From Craspedostauros australis (lineage: Eukaryota > Bacillariophyta > Bacillariophyceae > Mastogloiales > Achnanthaceae), in contig JAMXDE010000018.1 of NCBI GenBank assembly GCA_026770025.1, positions 372,001 through 436,000 of the forward strand: a stretch of DNA of 64,000 nucleotides, in the 5' to 3' direction. How positions within the stretch are numbered: the first letter of the stretch is position 1; each line of letters starts with the position of its first letter. The position numbers and the translations under genes were made by a program. Below are positions 1 through 11,417 of the stretch, piece by piece. The notes beneath the pieces are model-generated. The model had not been told where the DNA came from. It saw only the letters and a list, made by a program, of their open reading frames with translations, and did no database searches.

Positions 1-1399
1 TCGCGGATTGCCTCGCCCTTGGTTCGAACCGCGTCTGCGACAATCGTGTGTTTCCACCCTGTAGGAGCCGGTTCGCAAAAACACGATGTTGGTGTAGAAT
101 TGTGTGCGTCCAAAATCGGCACGAGGCACAACGTGTCACATGATCACTGGGCAATAAACGGGATGACTGAAGAAGAATCCTCGGATGAATCACGACTCAA
201 CCGCCTTCTTCGACTTGGTTTGAGGTGACCTGTTGGGCGCGATGCGGTAACGTTTTTAACGCCCACGACGCCATCCGGCGCCAAGCGTTCTCATCTCGTT
301 CTTGGTTCACGTATTGTGGCTGATATTCGTGACTGAGTGACAAATGGAATAATGGATCAACTCGACCAGAATGGACAAATCATCCACTTTCTCTGGATTT
401 GATGTTCTCGGCGATGGCACGAGAAGATGTTGTTGTTTCGGTTGTGCTGCCGCTGTGGCTGTTTCTGCTGTTGGCGCCATGGTCAACGTTGTTTTCCCAC
501 CATTCGTCTGCGGATACTTCTGGACGATAAATTACGGACGCAACAGCAGCAAGACGATCGCTGGAGATCATCAAGCTGGTTGGACGACTTGTACGTGCGC
601 TCAGCAGACAACAGTCTTCCCCTGCTCTCTATACATGTACGTGTCTCTTGGTGTGACGTTGATGCGTGGTGTGGCGTTTTCGAGTGACTCCCTTGCTCTC
701 TGCTGATTGTGATGGTGATGCAGCGATGGCGATGCAGCGATGATGCCTGGGAGACTCATTCCATCAAAGATGAGAAGGGTGCCCAGCGGCTGATGTGTCG
801 CGACGTTGACACGCGGAGACTTCGCTTTTGTTTTGATGTCTTGTTGATGTGGGTGGGAGGTCCCTGCAGCGGAGGGCACCAACGCGGATACCAAACAAAA
901 GATGACAAAGTGGGCAGGGTGGGAAATGAGAACTGCACGATCACGCAGCGAGACTCCGAAGATCGGTTGATCAACGGATGAGCCCTGTCCGGATCGTTTC
1001 TCTCCGTTGACTCGTGGTGTGGTCCGCGACTCCATCCCGGAGCGCCGCATGCAACACAGCAATGAGAGAGACAGAGAGGACAAGAACAAGAGGAATCGAA
1101 ACGGAGCTGAGGCTCCGCGAAATCATACACACAAAACAATCAGATCACAACCAACAACGCCAACCAATAGCATCCATCAAAATTGCAATACAACAAAGAA
1201 ACCAACCAATCCGAACGGACCATCTCTGCCCACATCAGCACTTGAAGACAAGCAACGGCAGTCTCCACAAGCAGATCGACGAAGCCTGCCGCCCCTCAAT
1301 TGACACGCCACATCGCAACCTTATTGATTTCTGCCCTCCCTTTTGCTTTTTTGCGCACTCATCATGACAGTCGCAGCTCCCATACTTCACAACAGCACC
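1..1399. other. No confident gene; 5' flank of the inhibitor-2 gene
   Basis: Several overlapping frames of 60-160 codons exist on both strands, but none shows a recognisable domain, a conserved-looking composition or a convincing exon structure. The last 300 bp are rich in CA and AAC words, as expected of a 5' leader or promoter of the phosphatase-inhibitor gene that follows. Part of an exon of a neighbouring gene may lie at the window edge; I cannot show it. Confidence 0.4.
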
Positions 1400-2014
1400 A
1401 TGTCATCAGGATTCACACAAACAGGCAACGCCGCATCACTGGCAAGCGCGGAGGCCGCGGAAGCGGCGCTGCTGAAGCCCAAGCCAGCCCTGGTGAAGGA
1501 CAAGACGAGGAAGAAGGATCCGAAGGAGCTGACCTGGGACGAGGTCGCCATCGAAGAGCATGACCAGCTGCGGGGGACCCGAATGAAGATCGAGGAGCCC
1601 AACACACCGTACCATCACCATTCGTACGACAGCGGCAGCGAAACGGATGGCAGTCACAGCGGACGCCGCGAGATGCGGATGAAGGAATCGCCCACGAACC
1701 GCGGACACCCGACCATATCGTGGGACACGCTGCAAAACAAGCTCGACAGCGTCGCTGCTGTGCGCGAGCAGTACCCGTCCTCGCCAAGCAGCCAGGGGAT
1801 GGCCGCCGCCGGTAGCGGAGAAGAGGGTGAGATGGATCTGGAGAGCGATAAGATGGAGGGCGTGGACAAGCAACGAACAGAAATGAAGAAGCTGGAGTTC
1901 CAGGAACATCGCAAGCGTCACTACAACGAAATGGAGCTCGTTCGCAAATGGAGGCAGGAGCACCCCGATGGTGGAATGGGCGACGATGAGAATGATGCGG
2001 ATGATGAAACGTGA
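1400..2014 (+). CDS. Protein phosphatase 1 inhibitor-2 (IPP-2/PPP1R2) family protein
   Basis: This single-exon gene encodes 204 residues, about the size of animal inhibitor-2, which binds and regulates the PP1 catalytic subunit. Two hallmark blocks are visible. LTWDE (Trp about 46) followed by MKIEEPNTPYHHH (residues 62-74) matches the human block around the GSK3-phosphorylated Thr of the EPSTPY motif; the equivalent here is Thr69. Near the C-terminus, FQEHRKRHYNEMELVRKWRQ contains HYNE (174-177), part of the helix that covers the PP1 active site in the known complex. The tail is acidic (DDENDADDE), and the middle is Ser/Gly-rich and probably disordered. The ATG at 1400 was chosen for its CACCATG context; an in-frame ATG at 1364 would add 12 unremarkable residues. 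A PP1-regulatory role is inferred from the family. An antisense frame over the same region is a shadow. Confidence 0.88.
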   Translation: MSSGFTQTGNAASLASAEAAEAALLKPKPALVKDKTRKKDPKELTWDEVAIEEHDQLRGTRMKIEEPNTPYHHHSYDSGSETDGSHSGRREMRMKESPTNRGHPTISWDTLQNKLDSVAAVREQYPSSPSSQGMAAAGSGEEGEMDLESDKMEGVDKQRTEMKKLEFQEHRKRHYNEMELVRKWRQEHPDGGMGDDENDADDET

Positions 2015-3555
2015 GAGCTGTGGATGTTGCCGCTGCGCCGGCAGCTGCTGTCGGCGATGGGTGCCCACTCCCGAAGGAATTGCGGTTATGCGAACCCGAA
2101 GGTGCCCATCACCACGACAAAAGAGAAGGCAAAACCAGATGATGTGATGCGAAGACCGACACGCACACAACAGAGAGGGAGACAGAGACGGAGGCAGCCC
2201 AGACAATGAGAACGCTATGTCCAGTGAGGCGCGCTATGGCAATGCGCGACAGTAGAGAAGCAGTGCAGAGTCCGCCACCGCCGATGGCCATCAGTAAGGC
2301 GATCAACAACTTTGATGATGTTACGAGAATGATAGGAGTCACTTAGTCGTACTATGCTAGTTTTATGTTCTGTAAGCCTCGATACGACCACATCTTCAGT
2401 TGCGGAGTGTGTCAGACTACCAATAGACAGTGCTTGAGAGTACAAGTGTGTATAGTAGGTCGTTGTTCTCGACCCTCTCTGGGGTTGGAGATTGATTTTT
2501 TGTGGCCAGTGCAGATTCACCGACCGCATTGCCACATACTCGCACTGGCTGAGCAATGTTGAAGGTTAATACATGCTGAACCACCGCATTGAGTACGCAC
2601 ATGGGGCACATTCCTCGTGTGCTGACGTGACGGACGCTGTTAGAAGGACCTAATTTCACGATGGTAGCTCGAGGTCTTTGCTGCCGACTCGACACGTTTT
2701 AATGTGTATTCGTTGTGACGATGGATAAAGTCCTCCTTGTCTAAGTGATGACATAACTCCCAACTATAATACAGATTACCATAGGGAGGAAAAGGCGGCC
2801 TGGCCTGTTCATGAAGCTTAACTACGAGCTACAGTTCCTGGCACCTCGTGTTCCATCCACCCAAAATTGAAAAGCGCTGCACACATTCAAGCGCATGACA
2901 CCACATCGACACGCCTTCAAGTAAGGTACGCGTGCGTGTACTCTCCCTACTAATACGTACGTACAACGAATAGCAGCGGATGCCATTTTGAAGAGGCAAG
3001 AAAACACAACGAGAACGCAGAAACACCGAAACAGAGACCAAAGGTGATGACGAACACAACAACAACACGAAGTTTGCAGGGCCTTTACGGTTGCAGAGAC
3101 CAACATCATCCACTTCCCCACTTCCTCATTCTCCCTCTCACTCTCACTCTCACACAACAATAGCTTCACCTCGCTCTCACTCTCACATCGCCCCACATCA
3201 CATCACTCCACCTCCAGAGCAAGACCAAACAGCAACGATACCTTCCACACAAGTGCGAGGGAGAGTATAGTATTGTATAATACGAGCAAAAACACAAACA
3301 CAGACACAAACACAAACAACCTAAGCTCAGGCCAGGCCTGCAAACCAAGAGAATTCCCATAGGTCGTAGGTCGCAGAGTATCCGGCTCCACTCTCAAGCT
3401 CGCTCTCGCGCTTGTGATCCTGCGTCTATTTGTGTCACAGTCCACATTGATCCACGCTGGTTCGCATTGGTCAACAACTGCATCAACAACAGCATCAACA
3501 ATCACAACAATCTCACTGTCCACCTCCGAGTCCAACCGGAAGACATTGAAAGACG
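2015..3555. other. Intergenic: inhibitor-2 3' region and gene A upstream region
   Basis: No supported gene. The downstream half is rich in CTCTCACTCTCAC and CAACAACA words typical of a 5' leader. Short frames on both strands are low-complexity Cys/Ser/Arg shadows of these repeats. Confidence 0.5.
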
Positions 3556-5935
3556 ATGCCCCCAGCCATGACACCAATCACCCCTCCGCAACCTTCGCAG
3601 GTGACAGGGAGGAAGCACCATGGCGATGGCACACCCAAGCTAACGGAAGACACCGCAACGGTGGTCTCCGCCGCATCCTCCTCCGCGCCGCAGTCTGCTT
3701 CCGAAGCCGCACCCCTCGGACTGGTCTCGAATGATCCCAATCCACCATCGCGGCATGGAATGGATGTCATCATCCCGAACGATGCGGACTTCGTCGACTT
3801 CACGCCACCCTCCACGGAGCAGCTGCATTGGAATCACGATCGCATCCTCGCCAACGAGATGAAGTCCCTCACCATGCAGCAGCGGGAGAAGGTCTACGAA
3901 GAGATCCACGGCGTCTCGACGGCCCTCGAGGAGACGCCTGAGATTCTCGAGACCGCGCTACAGCAGCTGCAGACGGCCATCGACAAGATCCCGCGCAAAG
4001 CGGCCTACCTGCAGGCCTTGCAACAGAACGCGGACTTCGTCCTCGATCGCAACTTCCAGCTGCGGTTCCTGCGTTCGCAAGCGCACAACGCCAAGGACGC
4101 GGCGCATCGTCTCGTGCGCCATTTCGAGACCAAGCTAGAGCTGTGGGGCGCCGATAAGCTCACGAAGAACATCACCATAGACGATTTTGACGACGAAATG
4201 AAGCAGCTCTTCTTTGATGGTGGCAGCATGCAGCTGCTGCCATGTCGCGACACGTCGGGAAGAGCGATCACGCTGTCGTGGGAGAAGTACCAACGCCAAT
4301 TCTTCCGCACCGACGATCCCAAGCATTTCATGGTGCGTGTTTTGGAATCGATGATGTTAATTCATGTGAAGTATCCGTATCGTGTTTTATCGCGGCAAGG
4401 CGTGGTGTGACGTGGCAAGGCGTGGGGTAATATGCTGTCATATGCTGTGATATGCTGTAAACCTTATGTGCCTCGAGCGTATGTATGCATTGCCATCTTC
4501 TCACGATGAACCGAACCTTGCTCGTCGTATCACATCCTAACACGCTCAACGCAATGCATCCAACAAAATACACTGCAACACTACGATTCACTACACTCAA
4601 TACAGAACCGTCTGTTTTGGTACTACATGATGTCATTCTCGGAGGATGTCGAGACGCAAATCAACGGCATCGTCTACATCGGTTACGGTCTCGACTTCGT
4701 TGCGCGCTTGGATGAGGATGAATTGAATGTCTGGTGGGGATGCTGCGGCGTGGCCAACGTCATGCCGGTCCGCATCACGGGATTCCATTACTGCTACAAC
4801 GATCCCAAGCTGCAGCCCATCATCTCCCTGCTTTCGCTCGGCGTCGTCGGCACAGTGCGCTGCCGTATTCGAACTCATCTCGGTACGTTGCCTTTCCTAT
4901 TCACGGTATTGCGTGAAATTGCGTTGCATTGGATCGCATTGAACATCTGTGAATGTGTTCCAGTGTTGATTGACCCGTGCGCAGTATTCTGCTGTGCTTT
5001 CGATTGTAATGCCTACGGTGTATACGGTGTGTCTGCCTTTTTCTCGTGATGCCAACTCTGCGACACTCACAAAACCTCTCGCTCCATTCGACATCACACT
5101 GCCACACTATTGCAATGTCACAATGTCCACCACAGGAACGCACCAGGAATGCCTGTACTCATTGATGACCTTCGGCATACCGTACGATGCCTTGCCAATC
5201 AACACTGACGGGGAATGGCGACGCACGAGCTTCCTCAAATGGGCCCAGCGCCGATACAAGAAGGAGCAGAACATTGAAAAGTACAAGGACGCCGTGGAGC
5301 TACCCTCGCGTTCGGACGTTCTGCTCGGCCGTGGCAAGCCAAACCAGGCGCACGCAGGAAACAAGTACCTGCACGATGTGATAGCCAGCAAGTACGAACA
5401 GTACGACATGTCCAGCCGGCGCGAAAAGACAAAGATTGCCACGGATCTAGTGCAGTCGATCAAGGATGCATCTGGACGATTCCTCAAGCGTGATGAGAAT
5501 GACATCTGGATGGAGGTGGATGACCACACTGCGAGGGAGAAAGTGTGCCACGGCTTCCGCAGAAAGCGCGAGGTGAATACCATCACGATGAAGCAAACCG
5601 CCATGGCCGAAGCTGCACAGCAACAACAGCGGTTACGCCAGAAGCATGAGCAGATGCTGGCGTCCACGACACTACTACCGCAAATGACAGGATCGGCAGC
5701 ATCGTGGAACTTCATGAGCCAGCAAGCCCAGCAGCAGGTGTTGATGCAGCGCGCCTTTGGTTCCATGGCGGCAGGAGGGGGCGCGGACATGAGCAATGGA
5801 GGGATTGGAAGCGGCAAGTGCATGCAATTCCCAGCAATGGGGTTTGGCAGCAACAACGAGGTTAACAACGTTCAATTTCCGATGCAGCAGCAGCAGCAGT
5901 GTTGTTCCTTCCAGCCAATGCCCAACACATGGTAA
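3556..5935 (+). CDS. CRAL-TRIO (Sec14-like) / DUF6824 fusion protein, gene A
   Basis: Three exons are inferred: 3556-4332, 4606-4882 and 5136-5935, with introns GTGCGT...CAG and GTACGT...CAG. They join in frame to 617 residues. Residues about 160-200 (DRNFQLRFLRS..., ending LELWG) look like the CRAL-TRIO N-terminal helical module. Residues about 235-352 (SGRAITLSWEKY, then NGIVYIGYGLDF) look like the start of the Sec14 lipid-binding fold. Exon 3 carries a DUF6824 domain starting at DVLLGRGKPNQAHAGNKYLH (412-431) and ending at HGFRRKRE. The C-terminal tail is rich in Gln, Gly and Met. CRAL-TRIO modules bind hydrophobic ligands; DUF6824 has no known biochemical role that I can cite. Genes B and C share both intron positions and phases, and exon 2 is exactly 277 bp in all three, which supports the model. 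The function of the fusion is unknown. Confidence 0.85.
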
Positions 5936-6111
5936 ATGTGAGCGTGAGTGTGAATGTGAGATACAATACACCGCAATCACTCATCAATAGCTCATTGGGA
6001 ACAGATTTGGGTCGAATCAAAATCTATAAAATGTTCTAAAAATGGATTCATACATTCCTCTACGCCATACGAGTACGAAGTGAGTGGCACGAACATGGTG
6101 CTCCTGGCAGC

Positions 6112-7819
6112 TCAGCAACTGTCAGCCCGGCCCAACAGCTCGGTGGCTTCCGTGACCTCCGAGTTCCAAATTAGGTTCTCCTCTTCTCTTTCGTTGGGTG
6201 AGACCTCACGAAGTCGCTCGCGCAGCTTGCGACTTGCCTCCGGTCCGTCCACGTCTCTCATCGTCAAGTACGTGTCCTCCATCGTGGTGTACGCCATCGC
6301 CAGGTTGTTGAAGTCGTTGGCATCCTCGCCGAAGGGATCATCAAGCTCGATGGCGACGAGTTCCAAACCGACGAAGCCATAGGTGAGGATGAACACCTGG
6401 CAGCAGTGGGCGAGGAGCGGCGACTCGTCTCCCAGAAGGACGAACGGCACGGTAAAGACGTACGCAAAGAGGAAGGTGCGCGCCATTTGAATCAAGGGGA
6501 ACGGCACCGGGGTTGTCAAGAACTTTCGGATTCTGTGGCGTTGCGTAGCAGAATATTGGGGGGGGGGGGGGGGGGGGGGGGGAGAGTGTTGGTTGCGTCC
6601 GAACAATGAAGAATCAGAGGACGCAGAAGGACGTCATCCCAACATTCGACAGAGTATAACCGTACGGTACGGTGCAGTGAAGGCGAAGTGATCGGAATGA
6701 GGAAGCATGCAAAGATCAATATTGCAGAGCCCATTTACCAGTGAGTGCCGAGACTCGAATGTTGATCGTCGGGCTGTACTATCCACAGAAGGACTCGCAC
6801 CAACGGCACCAACGACAACAACGAAGCAGGCACAGGACTCACCCGTAATACCCGCCCATGAATCCATCAACGCTGGCCAACAGTGCGGTCTCATGCATCG
6901 CAGTCAGCGGGACTTGCAAGCGCTGGGAATGGGAACAGATCGACTTCTTCAGAAGGTAGCCAATCCAAGTTGGGACTCTCATCGACTCTTCGAACTCGGT
7001 GCGTTGTTGATGAGCCAAGCAACGGACGTCTGGATTGAGATACGAATTGTTGCGAATGTTTTGCAGCTCCTCTCCGCTCAGCTCTGGCAGGTTCCAGGGA
7101 GCGATGTTGTCGCTCGGGTAGTCAACGACCGCCATGCTGGTGCGCAGAAGGATGAGGGCGCGGTACGCGATTTCCAACCTCCACTTTTTCGAGGCTTCGT
7201 CATCGTTGCCTTTCGCAGATAGAACTGCCATTGACGAGATTAGCTCGCCTGTTATTTAGTTGTGCAATTGTGCGGCGTGGCAGGAGATGGTACATAAGTG
7301 AAAGCAAAGCAAGGTGAGCGACGGCGTGCGAAGATGAAGCAAAGTGAAATAGTGCAGAGCTGAGATCGTTGCACAGCAGCAATTGGGAAGGATGATCAAA
7401 AGGCATGGTGTGGAAAGGCATGGAATGATGGAGCAGAATCGAAAAAAACGAAAGCATGGAGTATGGTACTTACGGGTCTCGCGATACATAACTCCAAGAT
7501 GCTGTCGAGCCTCGTCGAAGCGGCTGAGCACAAGGTTGACGCGAGAAACCAGGAGGAAGGCAACCACCACGGCGATGAAGTTGTGCCCTTCGTCCGAGAT
7601 CTCGAGATCTTTGTAGTACTCTTCCTGTAGGTAGCGGCCGATCACCATCAAACTAACATTGGCGAAGCAGTACACAATAATGCGTGGCCACAGGCTCCCA
7701 TTGAGCTGCGTCAACACAGAGAAGTGATCAGAAGAATCGTAGAGGATGCCGTGGCTTTGGGAAGGAGTCTTTGCTCTTGGATATGAGCGGGGGGCACGAG
7801 TTGACGCCGGCATAGTCAT
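6112..7819 (-). CDS. Bestrophin-type anion channel, paralogue 1
   Basis: Transcribed leftward in three exons: 7474-7819, 6843-7248 and 6112-6532. GT-AG junctions are at GTAAGT/CAG and GTGAGT/CAG, giving 390 residues. The translation matches the bestrophin (RFP-TM, PF01062) layout. There is a first membrane segment (LWPRIIVYCFANVSLMVIG) and a second of the form VVVAFLLVSRVN followed by RFDEAR. A third begins at PVPFPLIQMARTFLFAYVF. A fourth runs into GFVGLELVAIELDDPFG, the signature that lies near the calcium clasp in characterised bestrophins. Bestrophins are pentameric chloride/bicarbonate channels, and in algae some sit in thylakoid membranes; the location here is not shown, and I see no clear plastid targeting peptide. 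Gene A lies convergent, 176 bp away. Bestrophin 2 has identical intron phases and an exon 2 of the same length (406 bp). Confidence 0.88.
6558..6582. repeat. Poly-G run of 25 bases in a bestrophin intron
   Basis: Twenty-five consecutive G on the + strand, so poly-C on the coding strand, begin about 24 bp upstream of the intron 2 acceptor of bestrophin 1. The tract sits where a polypyrimidine tract would be. Its true length is uncertain because such runs are prone to sequencing error. Confidence 0.9.
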
Positions 7820-9129
7820 TGCGGTTCCGCAGGATTCTCGTCAATGGTGACGCTTCACGATCTTGGCTCGCGATGGACTGGTCTGCTCAAGATGGAGAGG
7901 TTTGCGAGCGGGATGGACGGGCCGCGGGCGTGATGGTGGTGGTGAACGTGGTAATGAAGGCGAGTGTAAATACTCGTTTACTGCGGCCGTTTCTGGTGTT
8001 TGCAATTTATGTGGGATTCCTCTCTCGCAGTTTTGCACATACTCGTACCAGACATACCATTGATCGTACGCTTTTGACTCAATTCCGTCGTTTGATGCTG
8101 CCCGTCGCAGCAGTGCTGCTGTTCTCGCAGGGGACCATGCTCGTGCCGTGCCCTGGCCAATCGCAGAGACGTGTCACCACCATGAGAATTCAGATGGATC
8201 TCTCTTTCGCAACAACGCTGAAGCAGCTTTGGGCGCCTTGCGCCTCCCCATTCTGCGCACGGACGAGGTTCGTTTTTGGTGAGAACGCCCATGGATTGAT
8301 GGTTGTTGATGTTGTCACGTGAGTGCAGGTATCTGATAGTACGTGCGTGTGGTGCGGTACGATCCACATGATGGATCGGAGTCGGCAAACAGGAGAACGC
8401 CTCTCCGCTTCACGCCATGGAAAACGCGATTCTGCTCTGACGTTGGTGAGCAGAAATTGCGACGGAATTCTGGAATGAGAACTCCTTGTGAATTGTAGGT
8501 GTAGAAACACCGCTGGATGTGGAAGATACAACAAGGCTGACAACGAAACAGAACTGGAGTATTCGAATGAGTCGATAATATTCGAAGTAAATCGATATTT
8601 CCACCGAACTCCATCCAAAACCGAACCATGTTGTTCTTCTTTTGCACAAACGAGAGAACAAACAGAAGCGAAAAGTGACGAACTCGTGAGAAATGCGCGT
8701 TTCGCCAACCAGACATGCTGAGAACGGTTGGTTTCTGTCTGCAGGTGTGGAACGATGCAGGATTCGTCCAATTGGTTCTTGAGAGAATTGTCACACAAAA
8801 GACGCCGTCACACATCGTGAAGGAACGGTCCAAATCTGCATTGATGGCTCCTACTCGCACAACAGCAACGACGACATCACCACCAGTGCATGCATAGGTC
8901 GTACACGTATGGGTCGCAGGAACAACAACAGCAACAACAAAAGTATTGGTGTAGATTGTCGAGTGTCGCGAATAGGAGCAGAAGCACTGCCGACATCAAC
9001 AGCGCACAAAAGGTTGATCGAATCTGAACAAGGCGCACTCAGCTCTCCGCTGCTCTGCCATCCAACCACTCTGCCATAGTCGTACAACCATCATCAGCAC
9101 TCTCACTCGGCCGCGTGCGACAATCCACC
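7820..9129. other. Divergent intergenic region between bestrophin 1 and the hydrolase
   Basis: This 1.3-kb stretch separates two divergently transcribed genes and should hold both promoters. Minus-strand frames of up to about 200 codons at 8190-8860 show no domain, membrane pattern or similarity to neighbours. I could not define promoter elements. Confidence 0.5.
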
Positions 9130-10443
9130 ATGACGCTGCAACGCAAGAAGTACCGATACAATGTCGAACAAGTGCAGTACGCTGGAACGGATGGGTTCGA
9201 GCAGGCGCTGGACATCTATCGGCCAGAAGAAGCTTATCAAGCAGACAGCACAGACAATGCTGCTGATGCTGCTGCTGTTGCTTCCACAGATGCAGAAGGA
9301 AAGCCACCGATGATCGTGGTCCTGGTCGGCGGATCCGCCTGGATGGGGCGCATCGCGCCTGTGTACTGGATGACATCGTGGTGGAACTCCTCCGGACCCA
9401 AGGTCATCACGTCCAAGCACGGCGTGCCGTGCGTTTGCATCCGCCATCGCGGCGCATTCCCGCATCTGTCGCTGGCGGAATGCATCACGATCATGCTGGT
9501 CCTGACCATTGTGCTGTTGCAGCAACAGCGGCTGGGCGATACCAGTGATGCCGGCGAAGAACAACCGAGCATTCATTTTGGGAAGGTGGCGCTGGGCGAA
9601 GTCATCGGCGTGACAGTCCTCCTGCTGATGCGATACTTCGCATCCACAGCTGCCAACTTTGACGACATGACGAGCGACGTCCTCGCGGCATTGAAATGGG
9701 TGCACTCAAACACGCACTACGTCTTGCACCAAGATGCGACGACGCAAGGAGACGCACAGAAACCGCTGATCGTGTTCGGCGGATACAGCTCGGGTGGTCA
9801 TGTAGCGGCATCCGTGCTGTCGTTTCCGGAGCGGCGATGGAAGGCGCACGGCCTGCCGATTCCAGAATTGTGGATGGATAGCGTGCTAATGCTGTCCGGA
9901 GTCCTGGCGGTGGCTCCGACGCCTTCCGCCGAACAGCAACGGCAATGGCAGCAGCAAAAACAAATGATCGCCAACGCAAACGCATCAAGTCCAACGATCG
10001 ATCCCGACACGAAGCTCAGCGCGGACGTGAAAGACTACGGTGTGGATACGTCGTTCGCATGGTTCCAGGAGTGGCTTGTGAGCAAAGTGTTCGGCCACAC
10101 GTCCGCGTCCATACCATCGCCGCTCTTCGAGTACAACATCCCCAACATCCCGCATTACTTGGTGGAATGCGAGAATGAGATGGCCCTTCCGATCTTGCGG
10201 CCCATCTTGGGAGTCTTCTTCTCCTCAACCCAGTACGCGCAGATGCTGGCAGACCGTGGCATCACGTGCATCCACAAGGTGCTGGTGTCTGGGGATCATT
10301 GGACGATTCTGGATACGGCCGAATTTGACGAGAGTCTTGGTGATTGTTTCGAATGCATGACAGAAGGCAACGACGACGATCACGATAACGGGAGGAAGGT
10401 CATCATGAACGGCAGCCAACGGACGAGCAAGAAGCACATCTAA
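9130..10443 (+). CDS. Alpha/beta hydrolase, isoprenylcysteine methylesterase / carboxylesterase-like
   Basis: A single-exon gene of 437 residues. The ATG at 9130 has a strong CCACCATG context; the frame extends upstream only through non-ATG codons. An oxyanion-hole-like strand VVLVGGSAWMG (residues 63-73) is followed by the nucleophile elbow GYSSGGH (218-224, Ser220). The C-terminal GDHW (388-391) supplies His390 as the probable catalytic histidine. At the usual acid position the sequence reads ECENEMALP, so Glu350 may replace the common Asp. Between the oxyanion hole and the elbow are two hydrophobic stretches (ITIMLVLTIVLL and EVIGVTVLLLM) that could be membrane-associated. The layout recalls plant isoprenylcysteine methylesterases and related esterases that begin with a GGAW block. 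The substrate is unknown. Confidence 0.75.
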   Translation: MTLQRKKYRYNVEQVQYAGTDGFEQALDIYRPEEAYQADSTDNAADAAAVASTDAEGKPPMIVVLVGGSAWMGRIAPVYWMTSWWNSSGPKVITSKHGVPCVCIRHRGAFPHLSLAECITIMLVLTIVLLQQQRLGDTSDAGEEQPSIHFGKVALGEVIGVTVLLLMRYFASTAANFDDMTSDVLAALKWVHSNTHYVLHQDATTQGDAQKPLIVFGGYSSGGHVAASVLSFPERRWKAHGLPIPELWMDSVLMLSGVLAVAPTPSAEQQRQWQQQKQMIANANASSPTIDPDTKLSADVKDYGVDTSFAWFQEWLVSKVFGHTSASIPSPLFEYNIPNIPHYLVECENEMALPILRPILGVFFSSTQYAQMLADRGITCIHKVLVSGDHWTILDTAEFDESLGDCFECMTEGNDDDHDNGRKVIMNGSQRTSKKHI

Positions 10444-10898
10444 TGATGACATACCATTAATAGACCATGCCTCCAGAGATGCAGACGATTGCTCTCAATA
10501 GAGAGTACTCCAGATGATGGATGCTGCTAGAAGAATTTTGGAGTGATTTTGTGAGCAAATGTGTCTAGCTTCGTCGGAATAGAATGCGTGCGATGTTGTC
10601 GTTGTGTTGTTCTCATTCCCGAGCTGTTCTGATCGCGGGACTAAGTAATGAGTCAGCGAGTTGATGTACTTTGTTGCAAACCGAAGCACCACACGAAGCA
10701 ACAACGACATCGTGGACAAACAACAACAAGCACGGCGCCTGCTGTCATGAGGATGCTGACCATCACCATGACGACGCCGACGATGAACATAGAAACCGCT
10801 ACTTCGCGACATCTATCGTATCAGCAACGAGATCGCTCATCTTCCTCGCAAAGGCCTCTTTAGCACAAGCAAGCACGCACGCACGCACGCACTCTATC
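10444..10898. other. Intergenic region upstream of the COX23-like gene
   Basis: No gene is supported. The last 40 bp before the ATG at 10899 contain an (ACGC)n run. A longer in-frame extension starting at 10671 translates to low-complexity Thr/His/Asp sequence and is probably leader. Confidence 0.5.
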
Positions 10899-11417
10899 AT
10901 GCTCTTCTGGAAGAAACAGGCCGAACCGGCTGCGGCTGATACCGACACGGCAGCGCAGCTACCGCCAGCGGACGTGACAACCGCCAAGACCACCAAGCGG
11001 TCCTTCGATGACATCGACGCGGTCACGAAAGCCAAGATGAATCAGGCCAACGAGCGCATTGCGCAAAACCTCAACGTGGGTTCGAACGATGGGACTGCGG
11101 CAACGGGAGATGCCGATGCGATTGCACAACAACCCACGCACAGACACGGACGACCCAAGCCATCGCCGCACGGCAGGGAAACGCAGGGTGCAGGTGCCGT
11201 CATCGGTTCCAACGGCGAAGTCAAGGATTCTCCGGCATTGTTCATGACGGATTGCAAGAAGCAGCACGCGGCATCACTGCAGTGCATCGAACGCAACTAC
11301 GACAACCGCGGGGCCTGCCAGCCGCTGTTCCAAGCCTACAAGGATTGCCGCAAAGCCGAGAATGAACGGCGACATGAGCGCAATGCGGCTTTGGTGAAGA
11401 ACAAGAGCTGGTGGTAG
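10899..11417 (+). CDS. COX23: Twin CX9C (CHCH) protein, COX23/CHCHD7-like
   Basis: A single-exon gene of 172 residues. The N-terminal two thirds are low-complexity and probably disordered. The C-terminus carries a CHCH domain with two CX9C motifs, Cys119/Cys129 and Cys140/Cys150, separated by ten residues that include ERNYDNRGA. After the last Cys comes a charged tail ending in SWW. The NYD(N/K)R-x-x-C spacer and the following PLFQAYKDC resemble Cox23/CHCHD7, small proteins of the mitochondrial intermembrane space imported and oxidised by the Mia40 relay and needed for cytochrome oxidase assembly. The N-terminal extension is longer than in yeast Cox23, and no clear presequence is seen. Other twin-CX9C families cannot be excluded. 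Confidence 0.75.
   Translation: MLFWKKQAEPAAADTDTAAQLPPADVTTAKTTKRSFDDIDAVTKAKMNQANERIAQNLNVGSNDGTAATGDADAIAQQPTHRHGRPKPSPHGRETQGAGAVIGSNGEVKDSPALFMTDCKKQHAASLQCIERNYDNRGACQPLFQAYKDCRKAENERRHERNAALVKNKSWW

Noticed and set aside
1-60. GGTTCGAACC word near the left edge resembling a tRNA T-arm
   Set aside because: The word is self-complementary. No acceptor stem, anticodon arm or D-arm can be laid out around it on either strand within the visible sequence.
1436-2206. Minus-strand frame of 256 codons opposite the inhibitor-2 gene
   Set aside because: It is antisense to a gene with clear family motifs and translates to Leu/Arg/His-rich sequence without domains.
8190-8860. Two overlapping minus-strand frames of about 180-200 codons between bestrophin 1 and the hydrolase
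   Set aside because: No motif, no splice model and no similarity to neighbours; likely chance frames.
10671-10898. Upstream extension of the COX23-like frame
   Set aside because: Low-complexity His/Asp/Thr/Asn translation and an ACGC repeat just before the internal ATG; more likely 5' leader.
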